The notes below the pieces were generated by a model. That model was given only the letters and a program-made list of their open reading frames with translations. It was not told the DNA's origin and searched no databases. Position numbers and translations under genes: made by a program. 28,597 bases of DNA from Hirudo medicinalis (Eukaryota > Annelida > Clitellata > Hirudinida > Hirudinidae), in NCBI GenBank assembly GCA_011800805.1, contig MPNW01000683.1, positions 10,218 to 38,814 of the forward strand, read 5' to 3'. Of this stretch, positions 1 to 10,979 are shown in pieces (positions within the stretch are counted from its first letter, which is position 1; each line of letters starts with the position of its first letter).

Positions 1-267
1 TGCAAAGGTAAGGGATCAACCCTCCGAATGATCCACTCTCCGTAAGTACTACTTTAAGTACTTTAAGTACTGCTGCTACTGCAATATAGCGAAAGCCATT
101 TTTAAAGGAAAGTGTTTTTGCTTCTTCCATTGTGCTCAAATTTTGTTGCAAAACAAAGCCAAGGATGGCTGGATGGAAGATATCACATAGTCAATAAAGG
201 AGAAAAACTTGGAAGTCTTGTTGATGACAGAGTCTTGGAAAGACGAATGCGTTTAATGGATCGTTAA
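1..267 (+). other. Possible 3' end of a gene entering from the left
   Basis: Bases 1-7 are followed by a strong donor-like sequence (AAAG then GTAAGGG). A frame open from 106 ends at a TAA at 265-267. Its last 35 codons read as a hydrophilic, basic stretch ending in RRMRLMDR. No convincing acceptor with matching phase was found, and two other frames are also open for over 30 codons across 90-210. This could be the terminal exon of a gene whose body lies left of the window, or chance. I do not recognise the peptide. Confidence 0.18.
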
Positions 268-424
268 GACATGGAGGCGATAAAAGAGAAGGGAGTCGTC
301 GAGAATGATGATGCTGATGATGATAACGTGAAAAATAAGAATAATTTAAGCCATTATTAAAATTTTTTCTGCTATAAATATTTATGACGCTATAAAGATT
401 ATGACGAAAGTAGCCATTGACGTG

Positions 425-942
425 TCAAACAGGGGATGCGATCAATTCATCACCAGACGGATTAAAGGCGTCAATTTTCCCGTCATTTCGAGGGCGCAGA
501 AGAGTGTTTGTGGCGCTAAAACACGACACGAAGGATGTTGTGATTCCACAATTTTGACAAGCTAACAAGGAATCGATCAAATGATGATTGAGGAGGCCTC
601 TTTCACGTTTATACTGTTCTGTCAAGAACATGTTTTGCCATGTGACGTATTTTTGTGACTCATTGTGATTTCTGCCAGACGACAACAAATGAAGTTTTTG
701 TTTTATATTTTATATGTAACATCAAAATGTAAATTTTAAAACGTTAGCTTTGAAAATCATGTGAAATTTTGATGTTTATGGCGTTTTCAGAAATAACTTT
801 AAAATGTTTAAAAACCTTGAAATAAATTATGCTTTACTTACATCGGCCCTGGATTTCGGTGTGACTCTGATAATATGAAAACGGGATTGAACAGGTCAGC
901 AAGAAGGCAGTGTACAGCAACGAGAACATCTCCAAAAGCCAT
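425..942 (-). CDS. Putative two-exon gene, 115 aa, unknown family
   Basis: Proposed coding exons on the minus strand are 942-842 and 671-425. The first begins with ATG at 942 and ends ...GGGCCGAT before a near-perfect donor (GTAAGTAAAG). The second follows a CAG acceptor at 674-672 and runs to TGA at 427-425. The junction phases agree (phase 2), giving 116 codons including the stop. A TATAAATA box lies about 145 bp upstream of the ATG on the same strand. The product starts with a hydrophobic stretch (MAFGDVLVAVHCLLADLF), which could be a signal or anchor. The second exon is polar and cysteine-containing, with a CQNC pair. I recognise no domain. Support is splice-site quality, phase agreement and the promoter motif only; there is no homology evidence. 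The true gene may have further exons, or the model may be coincidental. Confidence 0.4.
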
Positions 943-1084
943 TGACAAATTACACCGAGATTAAAGTTAAATAAATTTTAAGTATAGTCTTTAATTATTA
1001 AACTTGTTTAATCGCAAAATTTTTAAACTGAAGCGTAACAGCAGTTGTTTCGACTCCTCGAAGAACTCGCCCATTTGCGGAGTG

Positions 1085-1092
1085 TATTTATA
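1085..1092 (-). promoter_or_regulatory. TATA box candidate for the 425-942 gene
   Basis: The minus strand reads TATAAATA here. Transcription would be expected to start about 30 bp downstream, near 1060, leaving a 5' UTR of about 115 nt before the ATG at 942. The short AT-rich motif could occur by chance in this genome, but its flanks are locally GC-richer and its spacing to the proposed start codon is reasonable. Confidence 0.35.
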
Positions 1093-2150
1093 GGTCCTGT
1101 GCCGCTAATGCGAATGGTCCGCTTTTTGGGTGCCGCTGACTTTCGGAGGTGTGGAGGCAGACGATATTGTCAAAGTGATGCCATTAATTTATCGGCAATA
1201 TTCGCAATGAAGAATGGAACAAGGCTTCAGTGAATTACTCGAGTGATTTGACATCTCTGTAAGCAGAGCGCAGTGACATTTGAGTGCTTAACTTTCTCTA
1301 AAATTACTACGAACATTACGGCCAAACAACTGGGTGAAGAGAAAATTACTATCAACGAAATAGATAACAGATTTCCTCTTGACCCTACTTCTATTTTAAA
1401 AAAATTTTATCACATTGATCACGGAGCCAGCAACTTTGTTGACTAATTCAATTTCTTGTTAATCGCGAGAATTGCTTCCAAATTGGCAGGATTATATTTT
1501 TTCCTTTGCATCGAAATTCGCTGAGCTGAATTATTTGACCTACATAGTGTTACACTCGAATATTGAGAACATTTTTTCGTTAGCCCTTAGGGTGAGGTGC
1601 CAACCGTTTTGCTGAGGATCCAAATTATATATTCAAGCCGCTGTTCGTTCGGTTTACCTTAATTTGGATCTTCATTTAAAAACGGAACAGCAATTCTTTA
1701 CAGGGCTTGACTTACACACGAAATATGCCGAATACTTACGAGGAAACCCGATGCTGTAAGAACGCGATGCACTCACTATCTTGGTAATAGACAAAAGAAT
1801 CCCGTGGGTAGAATCGAAAAAGCATGAGTCCGAAATAAGACATTCCCGCCGCTCGTCCACCGTTGAGGCTTATAAAAATAAAATTATAGCGGTCTTTGTA
1901 CGATACATTTCCCTTGGAAATATTTATGGGTTGCAGGCAAAGAAATAAAATATATTAATTAAGCTAACAGTAATTTTGAACGTAAATTAGTGGTAAAGTT
2001 TGTCCTGCATTCGTAATGGGGAATACTTCAGATCGAATGTTCAGGATATAAATGCACATTTCTTGGCTACTGGATCATATCTCCCTAGCTTATCATCCAT
2101 CCCAGAAATTGTTGTATCATCCATTATATCATTTAAAGCTTGAGAAGTTC
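1093..2150. other. Intergenic stretch, no supported gene
   Basis: Only short open frames occur here (about 60 codons at most), for example minus 1672-1860 and plus 1045-1233. The minus frame at 1672-1860 contains a good donor-like CTC|GTAAGT near 1735, but no partner exon with matching phase was found. I see no recognisable peptide, structured RNA or repeat. Confidence 0.5.
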
Positions 2151-2156
2151 TTTATT
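2151..2156 (-). terminator. Polyadenylation signal AATAAA for TOLLIP
   Basis: The minus strand reads AATAAA here, about 190 nt past the TOLLIP stop codon, a usual distance for a short 3' UTR. It is the first canonical hexamer seen downstream of the stop. Confidence 0.55.
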
Positions 2157-2347
2157 AAAGCCAGAAACAATCACATCAACAAAGCACAGCTTCACAGCAA
2201 AATCGAATGATTTCATTGTTGGCATGGGAGAATTCAATTTTTGGCAGGAATCAAAATTTTCATTTTCCATGGATGTTGCACATTTAAGTTACACGAAAGA
2301 AAGAAATCCTCCCGAAAAAACTTAGATATGTTCGTCGTCTTTTGAGT

Positions 2348-4219
2348 TCATGTCGTCTGCATATCTAGCAGAGAGTTTATGCTCCTGTCTATGTTGCCGC
2401 TGTTTGCTTCAAGGACTGAAATTATGACGACCTCTTCCACTTCAGGGAACATATCCTTCAGAGAAGAGACTTTCTGCTTGTCCTCTTCGGGGTCTGGCGT
2501 CGGGGTGCCGGATTCCTCGGTGACGGGAACTGGCGGAGCGTCGGCCAATTTTTGAGGGTCTACTTCACTGGTGGGATTGGTGGGATTACCAACCGTTTTT
2601 CTGCTAGATCTCAGGGCCACGGCCACTGCCGGATCACTCTGTTTGAAATTTTTTCAGATTTAAAATTTGAACAATTTAGCAATTATTTTACAAAGATTTG
2701 CAAAATAAAACATGCTAAAGCTTTTTCAATATTTGACTTCTAAACTGATGTCATGTTGCACTGGAGCAGCCATTAAATGTGACATTGAAAAGTCAAACAT
2801 ACACATAAGCACAGAATTAAACATGTTCGTCTGAAATCCGTGGTAAATGCTCATCGCACGAACACAGGAATATAACTCTGCGTAAAAATTAGCCGAGAAA
2901 TGCATTTTTTCCAAACTAACGAGAAGAGTGAAGACCAAATGTATGGCTCCCTCCTTGTGTTCACCCTGCTTTCCAGACAAAGGGAACCAGACGTTGACCT
3001 GTTCTCCCTCGAAGACCTTCTCTGGAATAACCACTCGGGCCCAAGCAAAATGGCTGTCGTCCGTGAAAGCTCTCTGAAAGGAGAATGAAGAAGAATATTG
3101 TTGACACTTCACTCCTTTTAAGAATCAATGTAAGTGTTAGTTTGTATTCGTGAATTGTTTTCAGACTTGTAGTTAACCTCGTCAAATATGTCGATGGAGA
3201 TGTGGTCGATTTCGGGTGGGATGGCCCTGCCAAGAAAGAAATGCCATTTCTACTGTAATGGTCGTCAAGATTGTAAGAAATTTAATGAAACAAAATCTGT
3301 AAGAACATATTACGTTAAAATGACTTTGTTCCAGATGGGGTTCCTTGCTCCATTGACAGCTGTCTGAGTCTCAAAAAGTGTTTGGCCTATTTTTATCCTA
3401 CAGTAGGGATCCATCCTTGTCAATCCATAATTTTTTGCCAGCTGTGCCTGAAGTGGAAACATAAATCTAATGGCCGATGACATAAAATCAAAAATTGCAC
3501 TGCATTTATTTGAATATCATAAAAATTATTTCACTTTCACTATAACACAGAGTCCTTGCAGTGCATTATCAGCAAGTATGAGTGCTACTGTCACTAAACA
3601 GCTAGAGGAACAACATGAAATGAGCAATCACCGAAGTGTATAGGTCTAAACTTAAATTGCAATGTTTTTTGCTTTCCTTGATCTTTAGATCATGCAGATA
3701 TAAGTTGCATGTCGTGGAAAGTTTAGAATTCAAACCATGGGAGTTTGCAAACATTACCTGACTCAGAGTAATGCTAAGCCTAATGGAGTTCTGTGAGGAA
3801 AAGAGAGATCCTTCGTGGTTGAGCCATAAAGTTGGATCGAATTCATGGGGACTTTTTGATGGCACTATTCTAAGAAAATCTGGAGGCAGTTCGCCCACCA
3901 CCACCTGTATCCAATTTATATGCTTAGTTTACAAGTGACTGAATTGTCTACTAAGAAATCCTAACCACAACCTATTAAAATATTACGATCATTCTGATTG
4001 TCATCGATTAAGTCTTTTTCATGCTTATAACCATTTATTAGGGAACGTTAATACACTTAATTGATGGACAACCATAAACTGCTTCCTAAATCCAATAAAA
4101 TCCAAAATAATTTTTTTCGTAAGCGATAAAATATTTTAATTAATTCCAAAAATGCAACGTTTATTCCTTACAAGACTGCGTTTATCCACTGTAGCCGCTG
4201 TCGAATCTTTTGAGTTCAT
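2348..4219 (-). CDS. TOLLIP: Toll-interacting protein (TOLLIP), complete, six exons
   Basis: Coding exons are 4219-4172, 3904-3758, 3447-3314, 3226-3178, 3073-2921 and 2638-2348. All introns are GT/AG and all phases agree, giving 273 aa; human TOLLIP is 274. The N-terminus carries the Tom1-binding-type motif [10 protein letters not shown] (residues 20-29). A C2 domain spans roughly 55-175 with [21 protein letters not shown] and the family-typical [21 protein letters not shown]. The C-terminal CUE domain (about 233-271) has the MFP motif at 240-242 and the LL pair at 267-268 that bind ubiquitin. TOLLIP is a cytosolic and endosomal adaptor linking ubiquitinated cargo, Tom1 and phosphoinositides, and it dampens IL-1R/TLR signalling. 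The linker between C2 and CUE is Pro/Thr/Glu-rich and differs from the vertebrate linker. The ATG at 4219 is chosen because it gives a 16-aa first exon ending exactly at a GTAAGG donor in the right phase. It is divergent from NOA1. Confidence 0.94.
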
Positions 4220-4344
4220 CGCTCCTTATTTACAAAATTCGAAACGAAAAGTAAATTTAGGTTTGAATTGGATTAGTTTTCTTGGTGTAAACACTAGTGC
4301 GATCTCGTGAGGACGTTGGCGTACTTGGAGATTTTGACGAACAC
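4220..4344. promoter_or_regulatory. Bidirectional TOLLIP/NOA1 promoter region
   Basis: Only 125 bp separate the TOLLIP start codon (minus) from the NOA1 start codon (plus), so both 5' UTRs and core promoters must lie here or overlap the first exons. I see no TATA box. The NOA1 frame is open upstream to 4297 but with no ATG before 4345. Confidence 0.7.
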
Positions 4345-7300
4345 ATGAACAACTATTGTAGCTGTTTGCGTCTTGTAGGCGCTAGAAGATTAGCAAAATG
4401 GGAGTTTCTTACGAATACCTTAAATTATCGTTCGCTTATATCATGCTCTCGCTTGAGTTCGACCGGTTGCTGGTCACAGCTCAGGGAGGAATCCAGAAAT
4501 CGTCAAAGTTGCTTTAAGCGTCACACTGGTTTCAAATCATTTACCACATCAAGTCAAATTTATACCGCACATGGGAAAGATATATCCATTGCTGCAAGTT
4601 TTCTAGACGAATCCGTCAGAGTTTCGGAAAAATCTACAAATGACAATGATCAATTACTTGGAGACATTGAGAAGGGCTTGCTTGAATTAGAAGATTTAGT
4701 AAACACTGACATAAAAATTGTTCCAACAGTAGTTACTGCCTACAGCGACGGAATTGAGAAGATGGATAATGTAGAATTAGATGGCAAAACAACAACTTTT
4801 ACCCTCCCTAGATCAGGAAACAAAGTGTTTGAACTTTTTGGAACACCAGATCCGAAGCAACCTCCAAGCGATGTTAATTGTCCAGGATGTGGAGCTTTTC
4901 TTCACTGCAAGGATCCCGGCATACCAGGTTACCTTCCTTCCCAGGCATATCTATCAGTGCCAAAGAGTCATTTGAAGGACTGTCGCTGCCAAAGATGTCA
5001 GCTTCTGGCAGATCACGAGATCGCTCTCGACGTCACCGTCCCGCTCGACAAATTCAATCCCATAATCAGGGAAGTCAAAAAGCACACTGCTCTCATTATA
5101 TTGTTGGTTGACATGACTGACGTAGCCAATTCCTTTCATCGCACCTTTAAGTACGTTCAAAGCGTCGGCCGGCCGGTCTTCGTCATCGGTAACAAGGTCG
5201 ATCTGATTCCAAAAGATGACGAAGGATACCTAGACAGACTCATGAAAACCTTGATCGAAACCGCAAAAGAGAACGGGTTTTCAGAGGAGACGAACGTCCA
5301 ACACTTTTCCCTCATAAGCGCCAAGACTGGTTATGGAGTTGAGAATCTCATCACAAAGATGCTGGACGAATGGAGACTCAGGGGTGAGTGCCTTGAGTGC
5401 GATCGACAATTAAGCAATCATTACTGCAACCCGAGGTTCTTTTGTCCGCACGCCAGGTCACGTCTTCATAATGGGGTGCGCCAACTGCGGAAAGTCGACA
5501 TTGTTCAACACTCTTCTGGCTTCTGACTACTGTCGAAACACAGCAAGGGAAATCATACACAGGGCGACCACTTCGATTTGGCCAGGTTGCTCGTGATGCT
5601 TTGTTTTACTGATCGGCTTATTGGAGCAAGCCCTTGCATTATGATTAAATAACATGATAACATGACATCATGACCTTTGTAATTTTACTCTCCAAAATAT
5701 TCCCATAGTAAATATTTATACAGAGTTTCTTGAACTTGTGAGTATTCGTAAATATTTTAAATGTTCATTGTTGCGACCTTACCCGTCTCCTATCAGGAAC
5801 GACCCTTAACCTACTCAAGTTCCCCATAATCAACCCAAAACCTGACGTGCTGCATTTAAGAAAAGAGAGGCTGAAGAGACTTGCAAGGCAGCCTGAAAAC
5901 AGACTCAATGAATCCAGGAAGAGGAACTTGCCCAATCTCAACAGTTAGTGCTCAGTGGCCGTTTGTCACATCACTGATTTGTTGTTGATGATGATGATGA
6001 TTAATATGCAATTGATTATTAATTAGGTAGGATTGGTTCCACTCTCCTGACACTCACTGAGAATGCCATAGTGCAGAGGAATCAAACAAAGGAAGGGTTC
6101 GTGGTGCCATCTTATTCCTATGAAGAGAATCACGAAGGTGAGGACGGCAAAGGCCGACGTCGTTAAGCATCGAAAATAATTTATGACGAGTGTGCCACAT
6201 TTCAGGCGGTGAGATGGTCGAATCCGTCGGCCACGAGGGAGCCGTAGAATATTTGGGTTTGAAGGTGAACCCTTACAACGATGAAACATTTAGATACTGG
6301 TGCTACGATACTCCGGGCCTCATAAACCCGGATCAGGTGAGACGATCCTACGGATTTCATTTTGGGAATTTTCCATCTCGATTTAATAAATATTTTTAAA
6401 AAAATAAATCTTTTCGTGCTACATCCAGATCATCAATCTCCTCAACCAGTCGGAATTGTTGAGGTGTGTTCCAAAGAAAGGCATCACGAGTCGGACGTAC
6501 ATAATGAAACCAGGGCAGACGATGTTCATCTCCGGCCTCTCCAGGATTGACTTTTGTGAAGTAAGCTGCTTTAGACTTTTTCGGTAGCCTAAGCAGGACC
6601 TAATCTTTTGTGCCTGGCTCGATCCTATCTTTTCAATCCACCAGTCTGTAACTGCACAGCATTTATGTTTGAAGACAATTGGAACTTTTGTCAGTCTCAG
6701 ACATCCTTTAAGGAAGTTCTATGTATTGATACTTTATTGGCTTATTTCATCAGGGCGATGACAATATGTTCTTCACCGTGTTCGCATCCATGGACGTGCC
6801 CGTCAACGTGGTCAATCTAGAAGAGGCAGATCAATACTACAAAGAACATCTCGGCACAGAAACATTCGGGGTGAGTTGTGCCTCTCTGCATCTTTATAGA
6901 TCGAGACAGCCTGACCGACAATATCTACCCTTAAGATACCGATTGGAGATGAGGAAAGACTCAGGTCCCTGCCACCACTGGTCGGCACAGAATTCAAGAT
7001 CGAAGGCGAAGGCCTACAACACAGCATGGCGGACGTCGTCCTGTCGTCGCTAGGTAAAAGTGCTAAATGTTCGCTTAACCCCAGAGGATCGGCCTTAGGA
7101 GGTATTCAAACATTCTGTCCCATTTATTAAACGATCTCAAACATCTTTACCTAGGATGGGTGGCATTGACTTTCAAGCACAAAGGGAAAGGGGTCATCAA
7201 GGCCTACACGCCCGGAGCGGCCGGATGCAAGCTGAGGGCGCCTCTACTCAGGTACGCCCCGAACTTCAGGGGCTCGAGGATAGGGGGCACGAATCGATAC

Positions 7301-7396
7301 AGAACACCAGAGGAAGAAACCATGCATCAGAATATGTTGAAAAAATCAAAGAACACACCAAGACATGTTCGCAAAAACTGGAATGCACGAGTTTAA
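4345..7396 (+). CDS. NOA1: NOA1, mitochondrial circularly permuted GTPase (YqeH family), complete
   Basis: Exons are 4345-5383, 5457-5585, 5797-5943, 6027-6137, 6206-6336, 6429-6560, 6754-6870, 6936-7053 and 7155-7396. Phases are continuous, giving 721 aa; the human protein is about 700. The N-terminus (MNNYCSCLRLVGARRLAKW) is Arg/Ser-rich and suits a mitochondrial presequence. A zinc-binding region follows: CPGC at 179-182 and CRCQRC at 213-218. The GTPase motifs come in permuted order, the hallmark of the family: G4 NKVD (283-286), G5 SAK (325-327), G1 GCANCGKST (353-361), then G3 DTPG (510-513). The protein supports mitochondrial ribosome assembly and translation, and was once misnamed a nitric oxide synthase. 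The ATG at 4345 is the first in frame; an open GTG-led extension to 4297 has no ATG. The acceptor of the 111-nt exon (6027) is the least certain splice site. An ATTAAA at 7413-7418, very close to the stop, may act in polyadenylation. Confidence 0.95.
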
Positions 7397-7600
7397 AAAC
7401 AACTTTGAATTTATTAAAAGTTTTCCCGTTTTAAAACTGGTATTCACATGTAACAATTGTTGCAATCAGAAATGATCTAACAAACTAAGATTGTTTCAAG
7501 CAAAAATACACGCATATTTGCATATGCAGATGATCTATTATCGATGAACGAGCGAGAGAAGTTGAAACAAAACAAGGACAACAAGGCCGTCAGTGGACGA
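7397..7600. other. Convergent intergenic spacer between NOA1 and the zinc-finger gene
   Basis: Only 204 bp separate the NOA1 stop from the stop of the minus-strand zinc-finger gene, so the two 3' UTRs must be very short or overlap. An ATTAAA lies on the plus strand at 7413-7418. No canonical hexamer for the minus gene was seen before 7397, so its transcript may overlap the NOA1 3' end. Confidence 0.6.
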
Positions 7601-8977
7601 TCACATCTTCTTGTGTTTTGATCGAGCCTCGGTCGGGTCTGATTCTCTCCTCTTGGAAAACAAAAACTTGCCGCTCTCTCCTTGTTTTTGACGATCGTCG
7701 GCGGCCTCTCCCGAGGTCGATTCCTGGGGCGAGTCGTCTAGGGAGGGCTCGACCACCAAGAGGTCGGTGTGCAGCTTGGTGTGGGCCTTGAGGCAGCTCA
7801 CCCTGGCAAACCTCTTGTCGCAAATGAAGCATATATAGGGTCGGTAGTTGTAGTGAAGACGGAGATGCATCTGCAGGCTGTTCATCTGCGTGAAGCCTCG
7901 CTGGCATTCGCGACATTTGTAGGGGCGCTGGTCGAGGTGGGTCTTCATGTGTCTGTTTAGGTCCGACGACTTGGTGAAGCCCCTGAAGCACGTCCGGCAC
8001 AAATAGGGACGCTCGCCCGTATGAGAACGCATGTGCACCTTAAGGCTGCTCACCTGAAAGAATTGCGGATGGTGAATCTCTGTCCTCTTAGATGTTGAAT
8101 GGCTTAGTTATCGGGTTAAAAACTACAGAAAATTTATGCAAATGTCTAAATTAAGTCCTGTAATTAATAATTAAGGACCTTACAACGAGCAGTTCATCTA
8201 TTGGACGGGTTGGCTTAAAATATTTCATGCCTTCAAAATGACAAACCTGTGTGAACTGGGTCGAGCAGACGACACAGACAAACGGTTTCTCTCCGGTATG
8301 GGTTCGCATGTGGGTCTGTAAGTTGACCTTGTTGGTGAAAAATCGGCCACACTCTGGACACTCAAAGGGTCGTTCGCCTGTATGTATCCTCATGTGTGTT
8401 TTGAGATTACAGCTCTGGTTAAACTTCTTGCTACACACATGGCAGGTGAAGACTTTTCGACCTTGGTCCCTACCTTCATTTGGCCTAGGAGCATTACCCA
8501 AGATGTGACCCTCCAATTGTATGCTCTGTTCCAGTGTTACACTATGCTGGGTCATCAAATGCAGCCTGAGACTCGGGCGGTCATCCTGAGTGTAGCACTG
8601 TTCACACCTTAGTACATTTCAAAACAAAAGACTGAACATTTCTTTACAATTTGAAGAGTGGTAGCAATTTTTTATGGTGCTAATGAAGATTAGCGGCAAT
8701 CCAGATATTTATGACATTTGAAATGGACCACAAAATTTCCAGTTTTAATTTAATTTACTAACGGATTGAATGTGTAGGAAACTTCAGATAACAAGTCATA
8801 TTCGTCCCCAGTGGCTTCCTGTTTTATCAAAAACTGGTTTTCTGGCAGAATTTTGTAATCCCCATTTTCTCCCATGAGAATGGATTGCACCAAGTTTTTG
8901 TCTCCGTCTGCTGCTTGGGGCTGGCAGATGAGAACATATTCTTGGGGCAAATCCTGCCCTGCACCGTCTTCTGCCAT
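7601..8977 (-). CDS. C2H2 zinc-finger protein with seven fingers
   Basis: Exons are 8977-8759 (tentative end), 8607-8247 and 8053-7601. The first exon (MAEDGAGQDLPQEYVLICQP...) is acidic and glutamine-rich. The second holds finger 1 (CEQC ... HLMTQH, spacing slightly irregular), two classical fingers (FTCHVC, FECPEC) and the start of the fourth. An intron splits finger 4 (FVCVVCSTQFTQ|VSSLKVHMRSH). The third exon adds fingers 5-7 (YLCRTC, YKCREC, YICFIC). The early linkers are canonical TGEKP/TGERP; the later ones are not. A Ser/Glu/Lys tail closes the protein. It is presumably a nuclear DNA-binding transcription factor; I cannot name an orthologue. The first junction is not settled: the best exon 1 donor (8758-8757) is phase 0, while the acceptor that keeps CEQC (exon start 8607) needs phase 2. 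The acceptor just inside it would be in phase but would delete the first cysteine. Confidence 0.85.
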
Positions 8978-9852
8978 ACCGCAATCACTTTATTTCTATG
9001 CAGTGGATAAATGCTTTTCTATGAGCGAGATATCATGAGAGATCGCTGGAAGTGACAAGCAAAAAAAATTAGGTTGTATAATGCAGGCTCACCTTTCCAC
9101 TTTCGGTAAAAAGGTAAAAACATAAAGTAAGCGCTTCATAAAAAGTGGTGCCGAATCGAATTCATGATGCGCTTTATAGGGTTTTTAACCCAAAATGATC
9201 GTCCACATACGTTTAATGAGCAGTTTATCATGGATTTCAACTAACTCACATTAACTTTGATAATTAAAGAGTAGAAAAATATCCGACAAAGCAATGGCGG
9301 ATTCCAAATTTGGACAGTCGTTAGACATAGAAATTTGTAATCAAAAACAAACTTATTTTTCAATTATTGTTACTAATAAGTATTTCATTAACAAAGTTAA
9401 TAAAGTTTTTCAGATTCCGATGCATAATAAACAAATTAATTTTTTTAACGCTAGATCGAATTGTGTAATACACCAAATTATTTTTCTAAAAATAAATGCT
9501 ATGATATCAAAAACTTTTTATTATAATAAATAAATCTAATTTATAAATTCTAAAAATTAAGAAATTGTTGCTCATACTCCATTACAGATTGACTCTTACC
9601 AAAACTAAAACAATTCCTGAAGGTCGTTTTCGCTTGGTGAGTTTCGGCCGCAGTGATTCTATTTTTATCGAGGTTATTTAATAGCCTGAATTTGAAGATT
9701 TTGTTGATTTTTTTTACAACATATTTGTTTTTTTTTCTATAAGCGTTAATATGTTTAGTGAAGACCATTTGAGTGGCCATTTTCCACCGAGAACGAAAGT
9801 TTGAGCTCTTGTTGTTTTTAAATATCGCTTTGAACAATTAACAGACAGAAAC
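8978..9852. other. Intergenic region between zinc-finger gene and COX6C
   Basis: This very AT-rich stretch holds two open frames that I do not accept as genes: plus 9294-9533 and minus 9550-9837, both Lys/Asn/Phe/Ile-rich as expected of AT-rich noncoding DNA. The right end must include the COX6C promoter and 5' UTR. Confidence 0.5.
9775..9785 (-). promoter_or_regulatory. YY1-like site in the COX6C promoter
   Basis: The minus strand reads GGAAAATGGCC around here, matching the core AAnATGGCC bound by YY1. Such sites are common near the start sites of nuclear respiratory-chain genes. It lies about 70 bp upstream of the COX6C start codon. Match to a short consensus only. Confidence 0.25.
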
Positions 9853-10354
9853 ATGGCATCTGCAGCCGAGAAACCATTGCTGAGAGGATTCTTGAGGAGG
9901 AAGGTCAAGTTTCACTTTGTGGGAATGATTGCCACTGCTGTTATTGTGGTCACAACAGCAAAGTTTCTCTACACTGACAAAAGAAAGCAGAAGCATGAAG
10001 AGTTCTACAGGTTAATATTCAACTTAATAACTTAAAAACTCAGCAATGATTGGTATCTTGACAAGCATATATTTGAGTCTTTGAGAGTGACTTTTCACTG
10101 GTTAGGGAAATTTATATTATTTTTTAGACATTAGCAGACACAACAAACCTTTTGAAGACCATTATTGGTGCCATGATTTTATTTTTAGGGTAAAATTGCA
10201 TTATCTATTCAAGAAATACTAAGATTACTAATTAATGATTTTTAATAAACTGGTTTAATCCTGCAGGACATATGATGCTCAGAAGGACTACATCAGGATG
10301 AGAGAAGCAGGAGTCTTTACCAGTGTTAAGCCCAAGGGAAACAAAGAAGCTTGA
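9853..10354 (+). CDS. COX6C: Cytochrome c oxidase subunit 6C
   Basis: Two exons, 9853-10010 and 10267-10354, join in phase 2 to give 81 aa; the family is about 75. The protein has a short basic N-terminus (PLLRGFLRRKVKFHFVG), one membrane segment (about residues 22-39, IATAVIVVTTAKFLY) and then a charged helix with the family-typical KRKQKHEEFYRTYD and MREAGVFTSVKP. It is a nuclear-encoded, single-pass accessory subunit of mitochondrial complex IV in the inner membrane. The start codon has a good context (AAACATGG). The C-terminus is slightly longer than in vertebrates (KGNKEA). Confidence 0.93.
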
Positions 10355-10652
10355 ATCCTGTTGCTTGGTTGGTTGAAATATTTGGTTATGAGGAAGCACA
10401 GTTAGTGGTGTGTCATTATTTATTTCATGTGATAAAGATCCACATGTATGGATGGAGTCAGCAGCTGTTACATGAATATATATGTATATAATTTCTGTTT
10501 GATGTACTCAGTGCAAATCACAATTAAATCCACTTTAAGACAGTTTTTAATGTAAAGCCTAATATCTTCAGATGCCTTCCTTAATGGATGAAATAAGGAG
10601 CATGTCCAGGGCCTTCATGCCATTTTTTTTGCGTTGACAATTCGATGTTGGA

Positions 10653-10658
10653 AATAAA
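10653..10658 (+). terminator. Polyadenylation signal AATAAA for COX6C
   Basis: AATAAA about 300 nt after the COX6C stop, with a second AATAAA a few bases later (near 10662). TTLL transcription starts downstream, so these most likely end the COX6C transcript. Confidence 0.6.
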
Positions 10659-10979
10659 AAGAATAAATCGAGCCTTTTTAGGATACTTTCTGTGTTTTGG
10701 TATTTGCAAAATCCTGCAGGGAGCGTGTCGTGCGTTAATTTTTGTTAGGGATGGTTGACGAGTGATGACAGGCTTAGTATCCTATTTTAGAGTGCTGGGG
10801 AGATGGCTGTGCCAAAATGTGCGTTTAGCGTGGTCTCCAGGATACGGTGAATTCGCGAAATGGTCAGGCGGGAATCGCCAGGTGCGTGTCTATTTATATG
10901 AGCTTCCAAGACCTCGCTTGTACGTAGCTATGGTAACGATGGCGTCATTGCCGGCGGGAGGCACTTGTTAGACACGTGG

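Noticed and set aside
1045..1233. Plus-strand ORF of 62 codons
   Set aside because: It runs across the TATA-box region of the minus-strand candidate and shows no family features.
7590..8000. Second minus-strand ORF of 136 codons
   Set aside because: Out-of-frame shadow of the zinc-finger exon 7601-8053, whose frame carries regular C2H2 motifs.
9294..9533. Plus-strand ORF of 79 codons with a good start context
   Set aside because: Asn/Ile/Lys/Phe-rich composition, no downstream partner exon and no recognisable motif.
9550..9837. Minus-strand ORF of 95 codons beside COX6C
   Set aside because: It overlaps the region that must hold the COX6C promoter and 5' UTR, and its Lys/Asn/Phe-rich composition is what AT-rich noncoding sequence gives. 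A donor-like GGTAAGAG inside it leaves slight doubt.
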